Assembly (NCBI GenBank): GCA_000434775.1
Contig: FR895489.1
Span: forward strand, 1 to 14,143
Length of the DNA stretch: 14,143 nucleotides
Direction: 5' to 3'
Origin: Eggerthella sp. CAG:368
Lineage (GTDB): Bacteria; Actinomycetota; Coriobacteriia; Coriobacteriales; Eggerthellaceae
Shown here: positions 7,455 to 13,932 of the stretch, piece after piece
How the letters are laid out: the number at the start of each line of letters is the position of its first letter
Numbering within the stretch: position 1 is the stretch's first letter
Translations under genes and position numbers: made by a program
Notes under the pieces: generated by a model
What the model saw: the letters and a program-made list of their open reading frames with translations, nothing else
What the model was told of the DNA's origin: nothing
Database searches by the model: none

Positions 7455-8366
7455 TTACTTCAAGGGATTTGCTTTGAAATATTCAATCATGCGTGGGATT
7501 ACGGTATACAGATCTCCCTTACTACCGTAATCCGAGTGCTCAAAAATCAATGCAAAGGGGTCAGTGTTGATACACATAATGGTTGAAGAGCCATCGCAGG
7601 CGACCATGTGCTGAGCCTGCCCAGAAATGCCAACCGCTAAATACAAATCAGGCGTAACGGTACTTCCAGAAATACCTACAAGAGCTTCTTTAGGAAGCCA
7701 TTCTTCTGATTCGTAAATCGAGCGCGAGCAACCAAGTTCCGCGCCAATCAAAGAACAAAGTTCTCTGATCATTCCTAGATCTTCCTCTTTTTTTACGCCT
7801 CGGCCAACACTAATAATGCGTTTAGCACTCGGCAAATCAACATCACCTTTTATACGTTCACTTGTTCCCGTTCGAACAACCGAATAAGCAGGTTCAATAA
7901 ATTCAACCAGAACTTCTTTGTTTTCACCATGGGGTTCTGCGTCAGGAAACGTTGCGGGACGAACAAAGAAGATGCCAATTCCAGACGTCTTTTTAAGTCT
8001 TCGATTCGCCAATCCACCGAAATACATGGTAGTAGCCTCTTCGGCACTTGGCATTTCCATGACATTCGAAATTACACTGTTATCCAACTTAGCCGCCACG
8101 CGTCCCATAATGAGCTGGATCCTTCGAGATGATTCAGCAAAAATTGCGTCCGGGTGTTCTGATTTTATGAGTTCAGAAAGCGATGTTGCAGCATCTTCGC
8201 TCATTCTTCCTTCAGGAACTTGCATGCGATATATTACATCAGCAATGTTATCGATTACGCTCGATTCAGGAAGAGCAATAAGCGCCACCTCGTCGGCAAA
8301 CAAGCGGGCACCACCACATAGTTCACCAATAGGCTGCTCGCGTTCAGCAATAACAAAAATCTTCAT
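7455..8366 (-). CDS. fixB: ETF alpha subunit, FixB/CaiE-like
   Basis: This second ETF alpha subunit has 303 residues, near the size of E. coli FixB. The FAD domain is recognisable: VGRGVKKEEDLG (187-198), CSRSIYESEEW (213-223), GISGSTVTPDLYLAVGISG (231-249), QAQHM (250-254) and NTDPFALIF (267-275) with HSDYG (277-281). Where the canonical subunit in this window has QVGQTG, this one has LVGISG, as FixB-type proteins do. The N-terminal half is shorter and diverges from EtfA. It starts 5 nt after the fixA-like stop, so the two are almost certainly co-translated as a heterodimer. FixAB-type ETFs serve CaiA in carnitine reduction and nitrogenase in diazotrophs. No nitrogen-fixation genes are visible, so an enoyl-CoA reductase partner is the better guess. 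Confidence 0.9.
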   Translation of the reverse strand: MKIFVIAEREQPIGELCGGARLFADEVALIALPESSVIDNIADVIYRMQVPEGRMSEDAATSLSELIKSEHPDAIFAESSRRIQLIMGRVAAKLDNSVISNVMEMPSAEEATTMYFGGLANRRLKKTSGIGIFFVRPATFPDAEPHGENKEVLVEFIEPAYSVVRTGTSERIKGDVDLPSAKRIISVGRGVKKEEDLGMIRELCSLIGAELGCSRSIYESEEWLPKEALVGISGSTVTPDLYLAVGISGQAQHMVACDGSSTIMCINTDPFALIFEHSDYGSKGDLYTVIPRMIEYFKANPLK

Positions 8367-8371
8367 AGCTA

Positions 8372-9154
8372 TTAGGCCCCTTCCGTCTCAAGGTAGGTAT
8401 GGACCTGCTTAATGAAAGCATCAATGTCATCATCCGTTGCCTCAAAGAACTTCATCTTGCGAGGTGTGGGGTCAGGAATTTTGGTATCAACAACTTCAAA
8501 ATGCCTTTCAGGGGGCTCCAAGCCAATATCCTCAAGCGACCATTCATGAACAGGTTTTCTTCCTGCCATCATAATATCTTTAACCTGACAAACTCTTGGT
8601 TGAGCCATATCGGATAAAACAGAAAGAACCGCAGGAGTTTGCACCTCAATATGTTCAATAACATCATCAAGCTCACGGTCAACCTTTACCATTGAGCCTT
8701 CGACTTTGAAATCAACAACAGCATTAACATTAGGAAGTCCCATAATTTCACCAAGCTGAATACCTACCTGATGAGAATACTGATCAGCTGATCCATCACC
8801 GCAAATAATCAAGTCTATGTTTCCTATTTTCTCAATTGCAGCTGCAAGCGCATGAGCAGTTTGGTTAGTCTCCGCATCTTCAAGAGCATCATCCATAACT
8901 AAATAGATTTCGCTTGCTCCACGTGCGGCAACATTTTTTCGCATTGTTGAGTCATGAATTTTTGTATCACCCGCCGTTAAAGCAACAAGTGTGTGCTCGT
9001 CTGAAGATTCCGCAAATTGGGCGGCTGCCTCAATAGCATTAAGGTCATACATGCTCACTACATGCGGAACCGCAGTGTAATCGAGAGTTTTGTCAGGATT
9101 GGTTCTAATGGCAACATCATCATAAACTGATTTGAAACACACCAAAACATTCAT
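8372..9154 (-). CDS. fixA: ETF beta subunit, FixA-like
   Basis: This 260-residue protein closely follows the E. coli FixA pattern: MNVLVCFK at the start, YDLNAIEAA (36-44), ICGDGSADQYSHQVG (117-131), RELDD (160-164), LSDMAQPR (180-187) and KPVHEWSLEDIG (200-211). It pairs with the FixB-like subunit to form the second ETF of the window. The frame is open back to a GTG at 9166, but that codon has no ribosome site. The ATG at 9154 has GAGG 6 nt upstream and gives the expected FixA N-terminus, so I use it. It is the first gene of the long minus-strand operon, with a candidate promoter at 9221-9249. Confidence 0.9.
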   Translation of the reverse strand: MNVLVCFKSVYDDVAIRTNPDKTLDYTAVPHVVSMYDLNAIEAAAQFAESSDEHTLVALTAGDTKIHDSTMRKNVAARGASEIYLVMDDALEDAETNQTAHALAAAIEKIGNIDLIICGDGSADQYSHQVGIQLGEIMGLPNVNAVVDFKVEGSMVKVDRELDDVIEHIEVQTPAVLSVLSDMAQPRVCQVKDIMMAGRKPVHEWSLEDIGLEPPERHFEVVDTKIPDPTPRKMKFFEATDDDIDAFIKQVHTYLETEGA

Positions 9155-9220
9155 CGAATGCCTCACTTTAACGGGGGATTAACGAAGCCAGATAGGCGCA
9201 CGAAGCAAAAAGAATTCAAT

Positions 9221-9249
9221 GATTTATTTTCATCGGAATAAACCGTCAA
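9221..9249 (-). promoter_or_regulatory. Candidate promoter of the fixAB-etf operon
   Basis: On the minus strand TTGACG (9249-9244), a 17-nt spacer and TAAATC (9226-9221) resemble a sigma-70 promoter, with a good -35 and a weak -10. It is about 65 nt before the fixA-like ATG, downstream of the terminator of the preceding gene, so a promoter is needed in this 304-nt gap. A 7-bp direct repeat, CGTTTGA on the minus strand, occurs at 9246-9252 and 9269-9275, spaced 23 nt, and overlaps the -35. It could be a regulator site. Confidence 0.4.
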
Positions 9250-9396
9250 ACGCTTTTTGGCTCATTGCTCAAACGACACAGGTTGCAAGTTAGGAATTAG
9301 CCCATAAACGAATCAGAGAACGCAAGAAGCCTTCTATAAAATCTGAATCGCATTCTCGAACCAAAACAGTACACATCTCTAACAGAAAAGACTTAG

Positions 9397-9427
9397 ATAT
9401 AAAGAGGGGACGGAAAACCGCCCCCTC
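9397..9427 (-). terminator. Intrinsic terminator after the CaiA-like gene
   Basis: On the minus strand a 10-bp stem (GAGGGGGCGG with CCGTCCCCTC, one G-U pair) with a TTTT loop is followed by TTTATAT. It starts 32 nt past the stop of the CaiA-like dehydrogenase gene and separates it from the fixAB-etf operon. Confidence 0.85.
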
Positions 9428-9458
9428 CAAATTCCGAAACGCAGAGAATGTAAATGAC

Positions 9459-10628
9459 TTACAGTTCGTCCTGGTTGCCCTTTGCATACTCTTTGAGGAT
9501 ACCACGACCAGCAATGTGAACCATGATCTCAACAGTACCGCCACCGATCTGGAAACCACGGCAGTCAAGCATGAGACGAGAAACACGAGTCTGATCAGTA
9601 AAGCCGAGACCACCCATGAGCTGAAGTGCGCGAGAGCAAACGTCAGTCAAAGCAGGTGCGCCATAGCGCTTCAACATAGCAGCATCGTTGTTTACAGGAA
9701 TACCATTGTCGAGTTTCCAGCAAGTACGATAGAGGAAGTTACGGGTGTTGGTAAGAGCGATCTGCATCTCAGTGATGTGCTCCTGAACGAGCTGGAAGGT
9801 CTTGATGCCAACGCCGAACTGCTGACGCTCGTTGGTCCAAGCGCAAGCGTCATCCATTGCAGCCTGAGCTTCACCAAGGAGCTCTGCCAAGAGAACACAA
9901 CGCTCCCACTCGAAGTTCTTCATAAGCTGGAGGAAGCCCTTGCCTTCAGTACCGAGAAGAGCAGATTCCTCAACCTCAACGTTGTTGAAGTGAACCATAG
10001 CGAATGGATTGATCTGCATACCAATCTTGTTGAGTGGCTCAAGAACAACACCTGGGGTGTCTTTGTCAACGAGGTACATAGACATGGATTTGTTCTCAGG
10101 AGAAGGATCCTCATCTTTGCAAACTACGATGAAGCCGTTTGCATGCTCAGCGAAGGTAACCCAAGTCTTGGTACCATTGATGATAACCTTGCCGTCTTTC
10201 TTGGTTGCAGTAGTGGTCATGTAGATGTTTGCAGAACCAGCTTCTGGCTCAGAAATAGCGAGGCAGTAAGGAGGATATCCATTCTCATAGTAGAAGTCTA
10301 CAGCATACTTAATCTGCTCTGGAGTACCGAATTCGCATACGTCGAACATGATGAGCAGGTTTGGAGCCATTGGGATGTTACCACCGATGTGGCAAAGCTC
10401 TTCAATAGCGATTGCCATGGTTACATGGTCACAAGGAGTTCCGCCGTACTCAGCAGGAATACCGAGTTTACCAAAGCCAGCGTCTACCCAAGACTTAGCG
10501 ATTGCGGAGTCAATACCACGATTGATGTATGCTTCAGCGATCTTTTCCTCAGGAAGATGCTCGGCACCCCATTTACGAATGTTCTCGCGGAGCAACTTCT
10601 GTTCATCAGAGTAGCTATAATCTAACAT
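9459..10628 (-). CDS. CaiA-like acyl-CoA dehydrogenase/reductase
   Basis: This 389-residue acyl-CoA dehydrogenase-fold flavoprotein resembles E. coli CaiA (crotonobetainyl-CoA reductase) in length and pattern. Visible motifs are YCLAISEPEAGSANIY (121-136), TKTWVTFAEHANG (153-165), NERQQFGVGI (266-275), KLDNG (305-309), ALQLMGGLGF (334-343) and a C-terminus ending in GRGILKEYAKG. The base appears to be E242 in FEWERCVL, at the helix-G position used by isovaleryl-CoA dehydrogenase and matching CaiA. The C-terminal Glu position is glycine (G363), as expected for that arrangement. Codons are strongly biased (CGT, GGT, ATC, AAC, GAC, TTC, CAG), a sign of high expression. It follows the OYE gene after 110 nt and ends at its own terminator. 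ATG with AAGGAG 6 nt upstream. The substrate is unknown; a FixAB-type ETF is the expected electron partner. Confidence 0.9.
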   Translation of the reverse strand: MLDYSYSDEQKLLRENIRKWGAEHLPEEKIAEAYINRGIDSAIAKSWVDAGFGKLGIPAEYGGTPCDHVTMAIAIEELCHIGGNIPMAPNLLIMFDVCEFGTPEQIKYAVDFYYENGYPPYCLAISEPEAGSANIYMTTTATKKDGKVIINGTKTWVTFAEHANGFIVVCKDEDPSPENKSMSMYLVDKDTPGVVLEPLNKIGMQINPFAMVHFNNVEVEESALLGTEGKGFLQLMKNFEWERCVLLAELLGEAQAAMDDACAWTNERQQFGVGIKTFQLVQEHITEMQIALTNTRNFLYRTCWKLDNGIPVNNDAAMLKRYGAPALTDVCSRALQLMGGLGFTDQTRVSRLMLDCRGFQIGGGTVEIMVHIAGRGILKEYAKGNQDEL

Positions 10629-10672
10629 TTTTTCTCCTTCGGAATATTTCTTTCCTTTACTTTATCTTTCAC

Positions 10673-10700
10673 GGGTGGGGCTTTTCGGCTAACCCCACCC
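10673..10700 (-). promoter_or_regulatory. Strong intergenic hairpin without U-tract
   Basis: A perfect 8-bp GC-rich stem (GGGTGGGG / CCCCACCC) with a 12-nt loop lies in the 110-nt gap between the OYE stop and the CaiA-like start. On the minus strand it is followed by GTGAAAGATAAAG, and on the plus strand by ATTAAGACC, so it has no U-tract on either side. It is better read as an mRNA-stabilising or processing element within a two-gene transcript than as a full terminator. Partial attenuation is possible. Confidence 0.5.
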
Positions 10701-10738
10701 ATTAAGACCAAAACGATGTGAGTGTTTTGAACCCTATA

Positions 10739-12835
10739 TTAGAGTTTCATACCAACAAGATAGCCGTCACGGACTGCTTCGAGGCAGCGCTTGTATTCGT
10801 CAGTCTTGTAAGGGTCGTTCTCCTTAACGCCTTCCCAGCCATCGTGTGGAGAAGCGTTACCAATAAGGTGAACATTGTCTGCCTTAACCATGTCATAGAG
10901 AGCGGTATTGTCAACACAAACGGTACCAGCAATGATGGTGTCTGCAGGAACAGTAAACTGCTTGCCCTCAGCGTCTTCGCAAAGAACGCCTTCCTTGGTG
11001 TAAGCCTTAACCTTAGTAGAAGTAAGGATCTTAACGCCTTCCTTCTTGAGCTTGCGAAGCTCAGGGTTCTTATCGATGATGCCGATTTCAGCACCAGCCT
11101 TCTTGTTAGGTTCAATAACGGTTACTTCGCGGCCTTCGTTCATTGCAGATGCAACTTCGATGCCAGCAAAACCGCCGCCGATAACAGCCATGCGCTTCTT
11201 AACGAGCAAGTGAGTACCCAAGCCCCACTTCATAAGTCCAAGTGGTGCACCAAGAATACCCATGCCGAAGCAAGAGAGACCCCACATGAAGCCCATACCT
11301 GGAGTGTTCTTACCTTCAACAAGCTCTTTCAAAGCGTGAGAGTCGATAACGTTCTTGTTGTTCTTACCTGGAACGTCTGGAGAAACAGTCTCAGGACCAA
11401 CAGCCAAGATTACCTCGTCAGCACCAAAGTTCTTGATGAACTCAGGAGTTGCCTTGGTGTTACAACGAACGTCAATGCCAAGGCGTTTGATTTCGTTATT
11501 GTACCAATCAACCAATGGAGGAAGTTCATCGTTGAGAACCTGAGCAAGGTTTAACAAACCGCAAGGCTTCTTCTTCTGATCAACAACAGTAACGTTCTTG
11601 TAACCACGCATCTTAAGCGTACGAGCTGCTTCAAGACCGGAAGGACCAGCACCAACGATGAGGAACTTCTTGTTTGGATTCTCAGCCGGCTTATCAGCAG
11701 GCAAACCAAACTGTGAGAAGTAGACGTTAGGATTAACAGAGCACTTACATGGTTTACCAACAAAAATGTTGTCAAGACAACGGGAGCAAACGATGCAAGG
11801 ACGAACTTCTTCAGAACGACCCTCGGCAACTTTAATGCCGATTTCAGGTTCAGCAATCCAGTGACGAGCCATACCAGCTGCATCGCCAGAACCGTCAAGA
11901 AGAATCTGCTCGCAAACATCAAGATGATTAATACGAGTACCAGGGAAGCAAGGAAGCTTGGTGTATTTCTTTGCTTCTTTAGAAAGGTAAATAAATTCAC
12001 CTTCAGGAACGAGCTGGTTAGCAACAGGACGAGGAGCCTCATGGAAGCCAGCCTGGATACTCCAAGCGTCAATACCGTGAGCCTCTACGCATTCGATAAC
12101 CTCTTTGAGGTCTTCAACACGCTGACCACCTGGCATAAGGTCGTCTGCAGAGTAGCGAATGAGGATTGGATAATCGTCGCCGCACTGACGATGAATTTCG
12201 TCAATGATATCAGTAAGGAGACGGCAACGGTTTTCAGTAGATCCACCATATTCGTCAGTACGATGGTTAGAGTACTTAGAAATAAAGCGCATAACCATGT
12301 AGCCAATACCAGCATGGATCTCAATGATATCGATGCCAGCCTTCTGACAACGAAGAGCAGCGTCACCATACTGCTTAACAACCAACTGAATTTCTTCTTT
12401 GGTGAATTCGCGTTCTGGCATACCAACGAAAGGACCAGAAACAACATCTTTAGAAGGAGCGTAGCTCAAAAGCTCATGAGTGCCATCTGGACGCCACTCA
12501 TAGCAGAGCTGCAACTGAGCAGCGAGCTTAGCGCCGTGCTTGTGGCAAACCTCCGCGGTGCGGGTCAAACCTGGAATAAAGCAGTCGTCCCAAACACCTA
12601 CCGCACCAGTAGTGGTGTGATATTTAGGATGGGTGTCAAAACAGTCGCAAATGTAGCAAGAGCCGAGCTCAATAAGAGCAGCTCCACCTTTTGCACGCTG
12701 TTCGTAGAAATCACACAAGTCATCGCCTACATGATAATTATCAGTTTTCTCGATAGTCATCGGAAGCATGACAAAGCGATTTCGCAGTTCCACATTGCCG
12801 ATTTTAAACGGCGTGTTAAGTTTTTCGTACTTCAC
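10739..12835 (-). CDS. OYE-family reductase, FadH/BaiCD-like
   Basis: This 698-residue multidomain flavoenzyme resembles 2,4-dienoyl-CoA reductase (FadH) and the BaiCD/BaiH bile-acid reductases. An FMN TIM barrel fills about 1-340, with the family motif HAGIGYM (174-180), Y179 matching the FadH catalytic tyrosine, RTDEYGGSTENR (192-203) and H265 in FHEA matching the FadH histidine. The 4Fe-4S ligands are C347, C350, C353 and C365, spaced C-x2-C-x2-C-x11-C; FadH has x3 at the second gap. Then come an FAD Rossmann motif, IVGAGPSG (393-400), and an NAD(P)H motif, VIGGGFAGIE (551-560). Electrons should run from NAD(P)H through FAD, Fe-S and FMN to a conjugated C=C bond. The start is GTG with AAAGGGG about 7 nt upstream. 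It heads the minus-strand unit and faces the TetR gene, its likely regulator. The exact substrate is unknown. Confidence 0.9.
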   Translation of the reverse strand: MKYEKLNTPFKIGNVELRNRFVMLPMTIEKTDNYHVGDDLCDFYEQRAKGGAALIELGSCYICDCFDTHPKYHTTTGAVGVWDDCFIPGLTRTAEVCHKHGAKLAAQLQLCYEWRPDGTHELLSYAPSKDVVSGPFVGMPEREFTKEEIQLVVKQYGDAALRCQKAGIDIIEIHAGIGYMVMRFISKYSNHRTDEYGGSTENRCRLLTDIIDEIHRQCGDDYPILIRYSADDLMPGGQRVEDLKEVIECVEAHGIDAWSIQAGFHEAPRPVANQLVPEGEFIYLSKEAKKYTKLPCFPGTRINHLDVCEQILLDGSGDAAGMARHWIAEPEIGIKVAEGRSEEVRPCIVCSRCLDNIFVGKPCKCSVNPNVYFSQFGLPADKPAENPNKKFLIVGAGPSGLEAARTLKMRGYKNVTVVDQKKKPCGLLNLAQVLNDELPPLVDWYNNEIKRLGIDVRCNTKATPEFIKNFGADEVILAVGPETVSPDVPGKNNKNVIDSHALKELVEGKNTPGMGFMWGLSCFGMGILGAPLGLMKWGLGTHLLVKKRMAVIGGGFAGIEVASAMNEGREVTVIEPNKKAGAEIGIIDKNPELRKLKKEGVKILTSTKVKAYTKEGVLCEDAEGKQFTVPADTIIAGTVCVDNTALYDMVKADNVHLIGNASPHDGWEGVKENDPYKTDEYKRCLEAVRDGYLVGMKL

Positions 12836-13034
12836 TGCACAGCCCCTTTCTACAGAACATGTGTGAACTTGCTTAGCTTTTGTCTTTAAGAGCAGACCAG
12901 GTATGACTGAGAGAAATCTATATGAACATTGGTTCTTGAGCCGTTGTTCAAAGGCGATTTTTATCAGTTATGCCTCATCTCGAACTCTTTCGTGTGAGTT
13001 AATTCTATATCAGCATCAAGAAATATCGACGGTC

Positions 13035-13040
13035 ATTATA
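13035..13040 (-). promoter_or_regulatory. Candidate -10 box of the OYE/CaiA-like unit
   Basis: A perfect TATAAT on the minus strand, preceded by an A-run (AAAAAATC) but with no recognisable -35. It would give a leader of about 190 nt before the OYE GTG. It shares TCTATAATGA with the opposing TetR promoter. A nearer promoter may exist that I could not recognise. Confidence 0.35.
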
Positions 13041-13190
13041 GATTTTTTGTTGGTCTATAGGCGCAGTTTATGAATTTTTTTACGCTTTTTTATAGGTTTA
13101 GCTCAAATAAACTCCGATGAATCTGTTGGAATTTGCACAAGAGGGCTACTCACTTTTAATATTTTGACCCATCCGTTCACCCATTTTGTC

Positions 13191-13196
13191 TATAAT
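13191..13196 (+). promoter_or_regulatory. -10 box of the TetR-type gene
   Basis: A perfect TATAAT on the plus strand. A TTGACC lies upstream at 13164-13169, but the 21-nt spacing is longer than usual, so the -35 is uncertain. Transcription would begin near 13203, which favours translation from the ATG at 13253 over the TTG at 13211. Confidence 0.5.
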
Positions 13197-13252
13197 GAGG
13201 AAAAATCCAGTTGGATAATGGAAATCAATCATTTAGATGGGGGAATGTGTCC

Positions 13253-13906
13253 ATGGGACCGCTTGATACCAAGCTTCTTATTGCCGACGCCTTCGTTGAG
13301 CTATGCGACGAAATGCCTTTAAAACGCGTATCTATTAGCGACATTGTTCAAAGAATTGGAAAGAACCGCAAAACTTTTTATTATCACTTTGTAGACAAAG
13401 AAGCATTGATTATTTGGCGCTTCCGCTATGATCTGGGTCTTGAACTTCAACGAAAATTTCCTGAAAACATTTTGGTATATGAAGCACCCAGCAAAGAATC
13501 CGTTTCACAATTCCCTTACTACATCACTCAAAAGTCTGGCGTACGATCACTAGACCATTCAAAATTCTTTGATGCCTTCGCTGCCGCATTAGAGCGCCGT
13601 CGTACGTTCTACACGCAAGCTCTTCTCGAGACGGGACCCCATGCTCTTCGCAACTATCTGTATGATCTGTATCTTCCCGCTTTGAAGCATGATATCGATA
13701 TTATTTTAGCCAACCGGTATTTACCAGAAGAGAATATCGAATTCTTGAGTGAGTTTTACACCTGCGCCTTTTTATATTATTTCATTCGCAAGTGCGATCA
13801 GCCTGGCGCCAAACATCTTATTAGTAACGCCGGACCCTTCTCGAATATCGTTCATAGCTCTCTTGAAATGGAAATCAAAGAAGCCCAGCTTCGGCGTAAT
13901 CTTTAG
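13253..13906 (+). CDS. TetR/AcrR-family transcriptional regulator
   Basis: From the ATG at 13253 the protein has 217 residues. The N-terminal DNA-binding domain is clear: TKLLIADAFVELCDE (6-20), then the helix-turn-helix around VSISDIVQRIGKNRKTFYYHF (26-46) with the family's TFYYHF recognition-helix end and VDKEALI after it. The C-terminal ligand domain is helical with many aromatic residues and resembles the DhaS-type TetR_C_8 group. The frame is open back to a TTG at 13211. I prefer ATG because GGGGGA lies 8 nt upstream and the TATAAT at 13191-13196 would put the transcript start too close to the TTG. The gene is divergent from the OYE gene, the usual arrangement for a local regulator, so it probably controls that unit and perhaps itself. 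The ligand is unknown. It ends with tandem stops, TAG TAA. Confidence 0.85.
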   Translation: MGPLDTKLLIADAFVELCDEMPLKRVSISDIVQRIGKNRKTFYYHFVDKEALIIWRFRYDLGLELQRKFPENILVYEAPSKESVSQFPYYITQKSGVRSLDHSKFFDAFAAALERRRTFYTQALLETGPHALRNYLYDLYLPALKHDIDIILANRYLPEENIEFLSEFYTCAFLYYFIRKCDQPGAKHLISNAGPFSNIVHSSLEMEIKEAQLRRNL

Positions 13907-13909
13907 TAA

Positions 13910-13932
13910 ACGCTTCTTTTTAGTATAAGCGT
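13910..13932 (+). terminator. Weak hairpin after the TetR-type gene
   Basis: A 6-bp stem (ACGCTT / AAGCGT) with an 11-nt T-rich loop lies just past the tandem stop codons. It is followed by GCTTTAG, not a clean U-tract, so intrinsic termination here is only a possibility. Confidence 0.3.

Larger units (their letters stand above)
12836..13252. promoter_or_regulatory. Divergent control region between OYE and TetR genes
   Basis: This gap of about 417 bp, AT-rich, holds no gene I can support. It contains two perfect TATAAT boxes pointing outward, both within the same 10-mer TCTATAATGA: 13033-13042 on the minus strand and 13189-13198 on the plus strand. The hexamer TCTATA also occurs on the plus strand at 12917, 13004 and 13054, giving five copies in about 280 bp. 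TATAGA (13037-13042) and TCTATA (13054-13059) make an inverted repeat with an 11-nt centre, a possible operator. A TGAACA/TGTTCA inverted repeat lies at 12923-12950 in the presumed OYE leader of about 190 nt. Neither -35 is clear. Binding by the TetR protein is inference. Confidence 0.5.

Noticed and set aside
8372..9154. Nitrogen-fixation fixABCX cluster
   Set aside because: FixA/FixB-like subunits are present but FixC and FixX are not, and no nif gene is seen. The context is acyl-CoA chemistry.
9516..10625. Antisense open frame of about 370 codons over the CaiA-like gene
   Set aside because: It mirrors nearly the whole dehydrogenase gene, shows no recognisable domain, and is explained by the strong codon bias of the sense gene, which removes antisense stops.
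9459..12835. Bile-acid 7-alpha-dehydroxylation (bai) operon
   Set aside because: The OYE protein resembles BaiCD/BaiH, but no bai ligase, dehydratase, CoA transferase or transporter is present, and FadH-like enzymes have many other substrates.
11861..12889. Antisense open frame of about 340 codons over the OYE gene, and another at 10718-11554
   Set aside because: Same cause; no domain, no ribosome site and low-complexity composition. The sense strand encodes a clear multidomain flavoenzyme.
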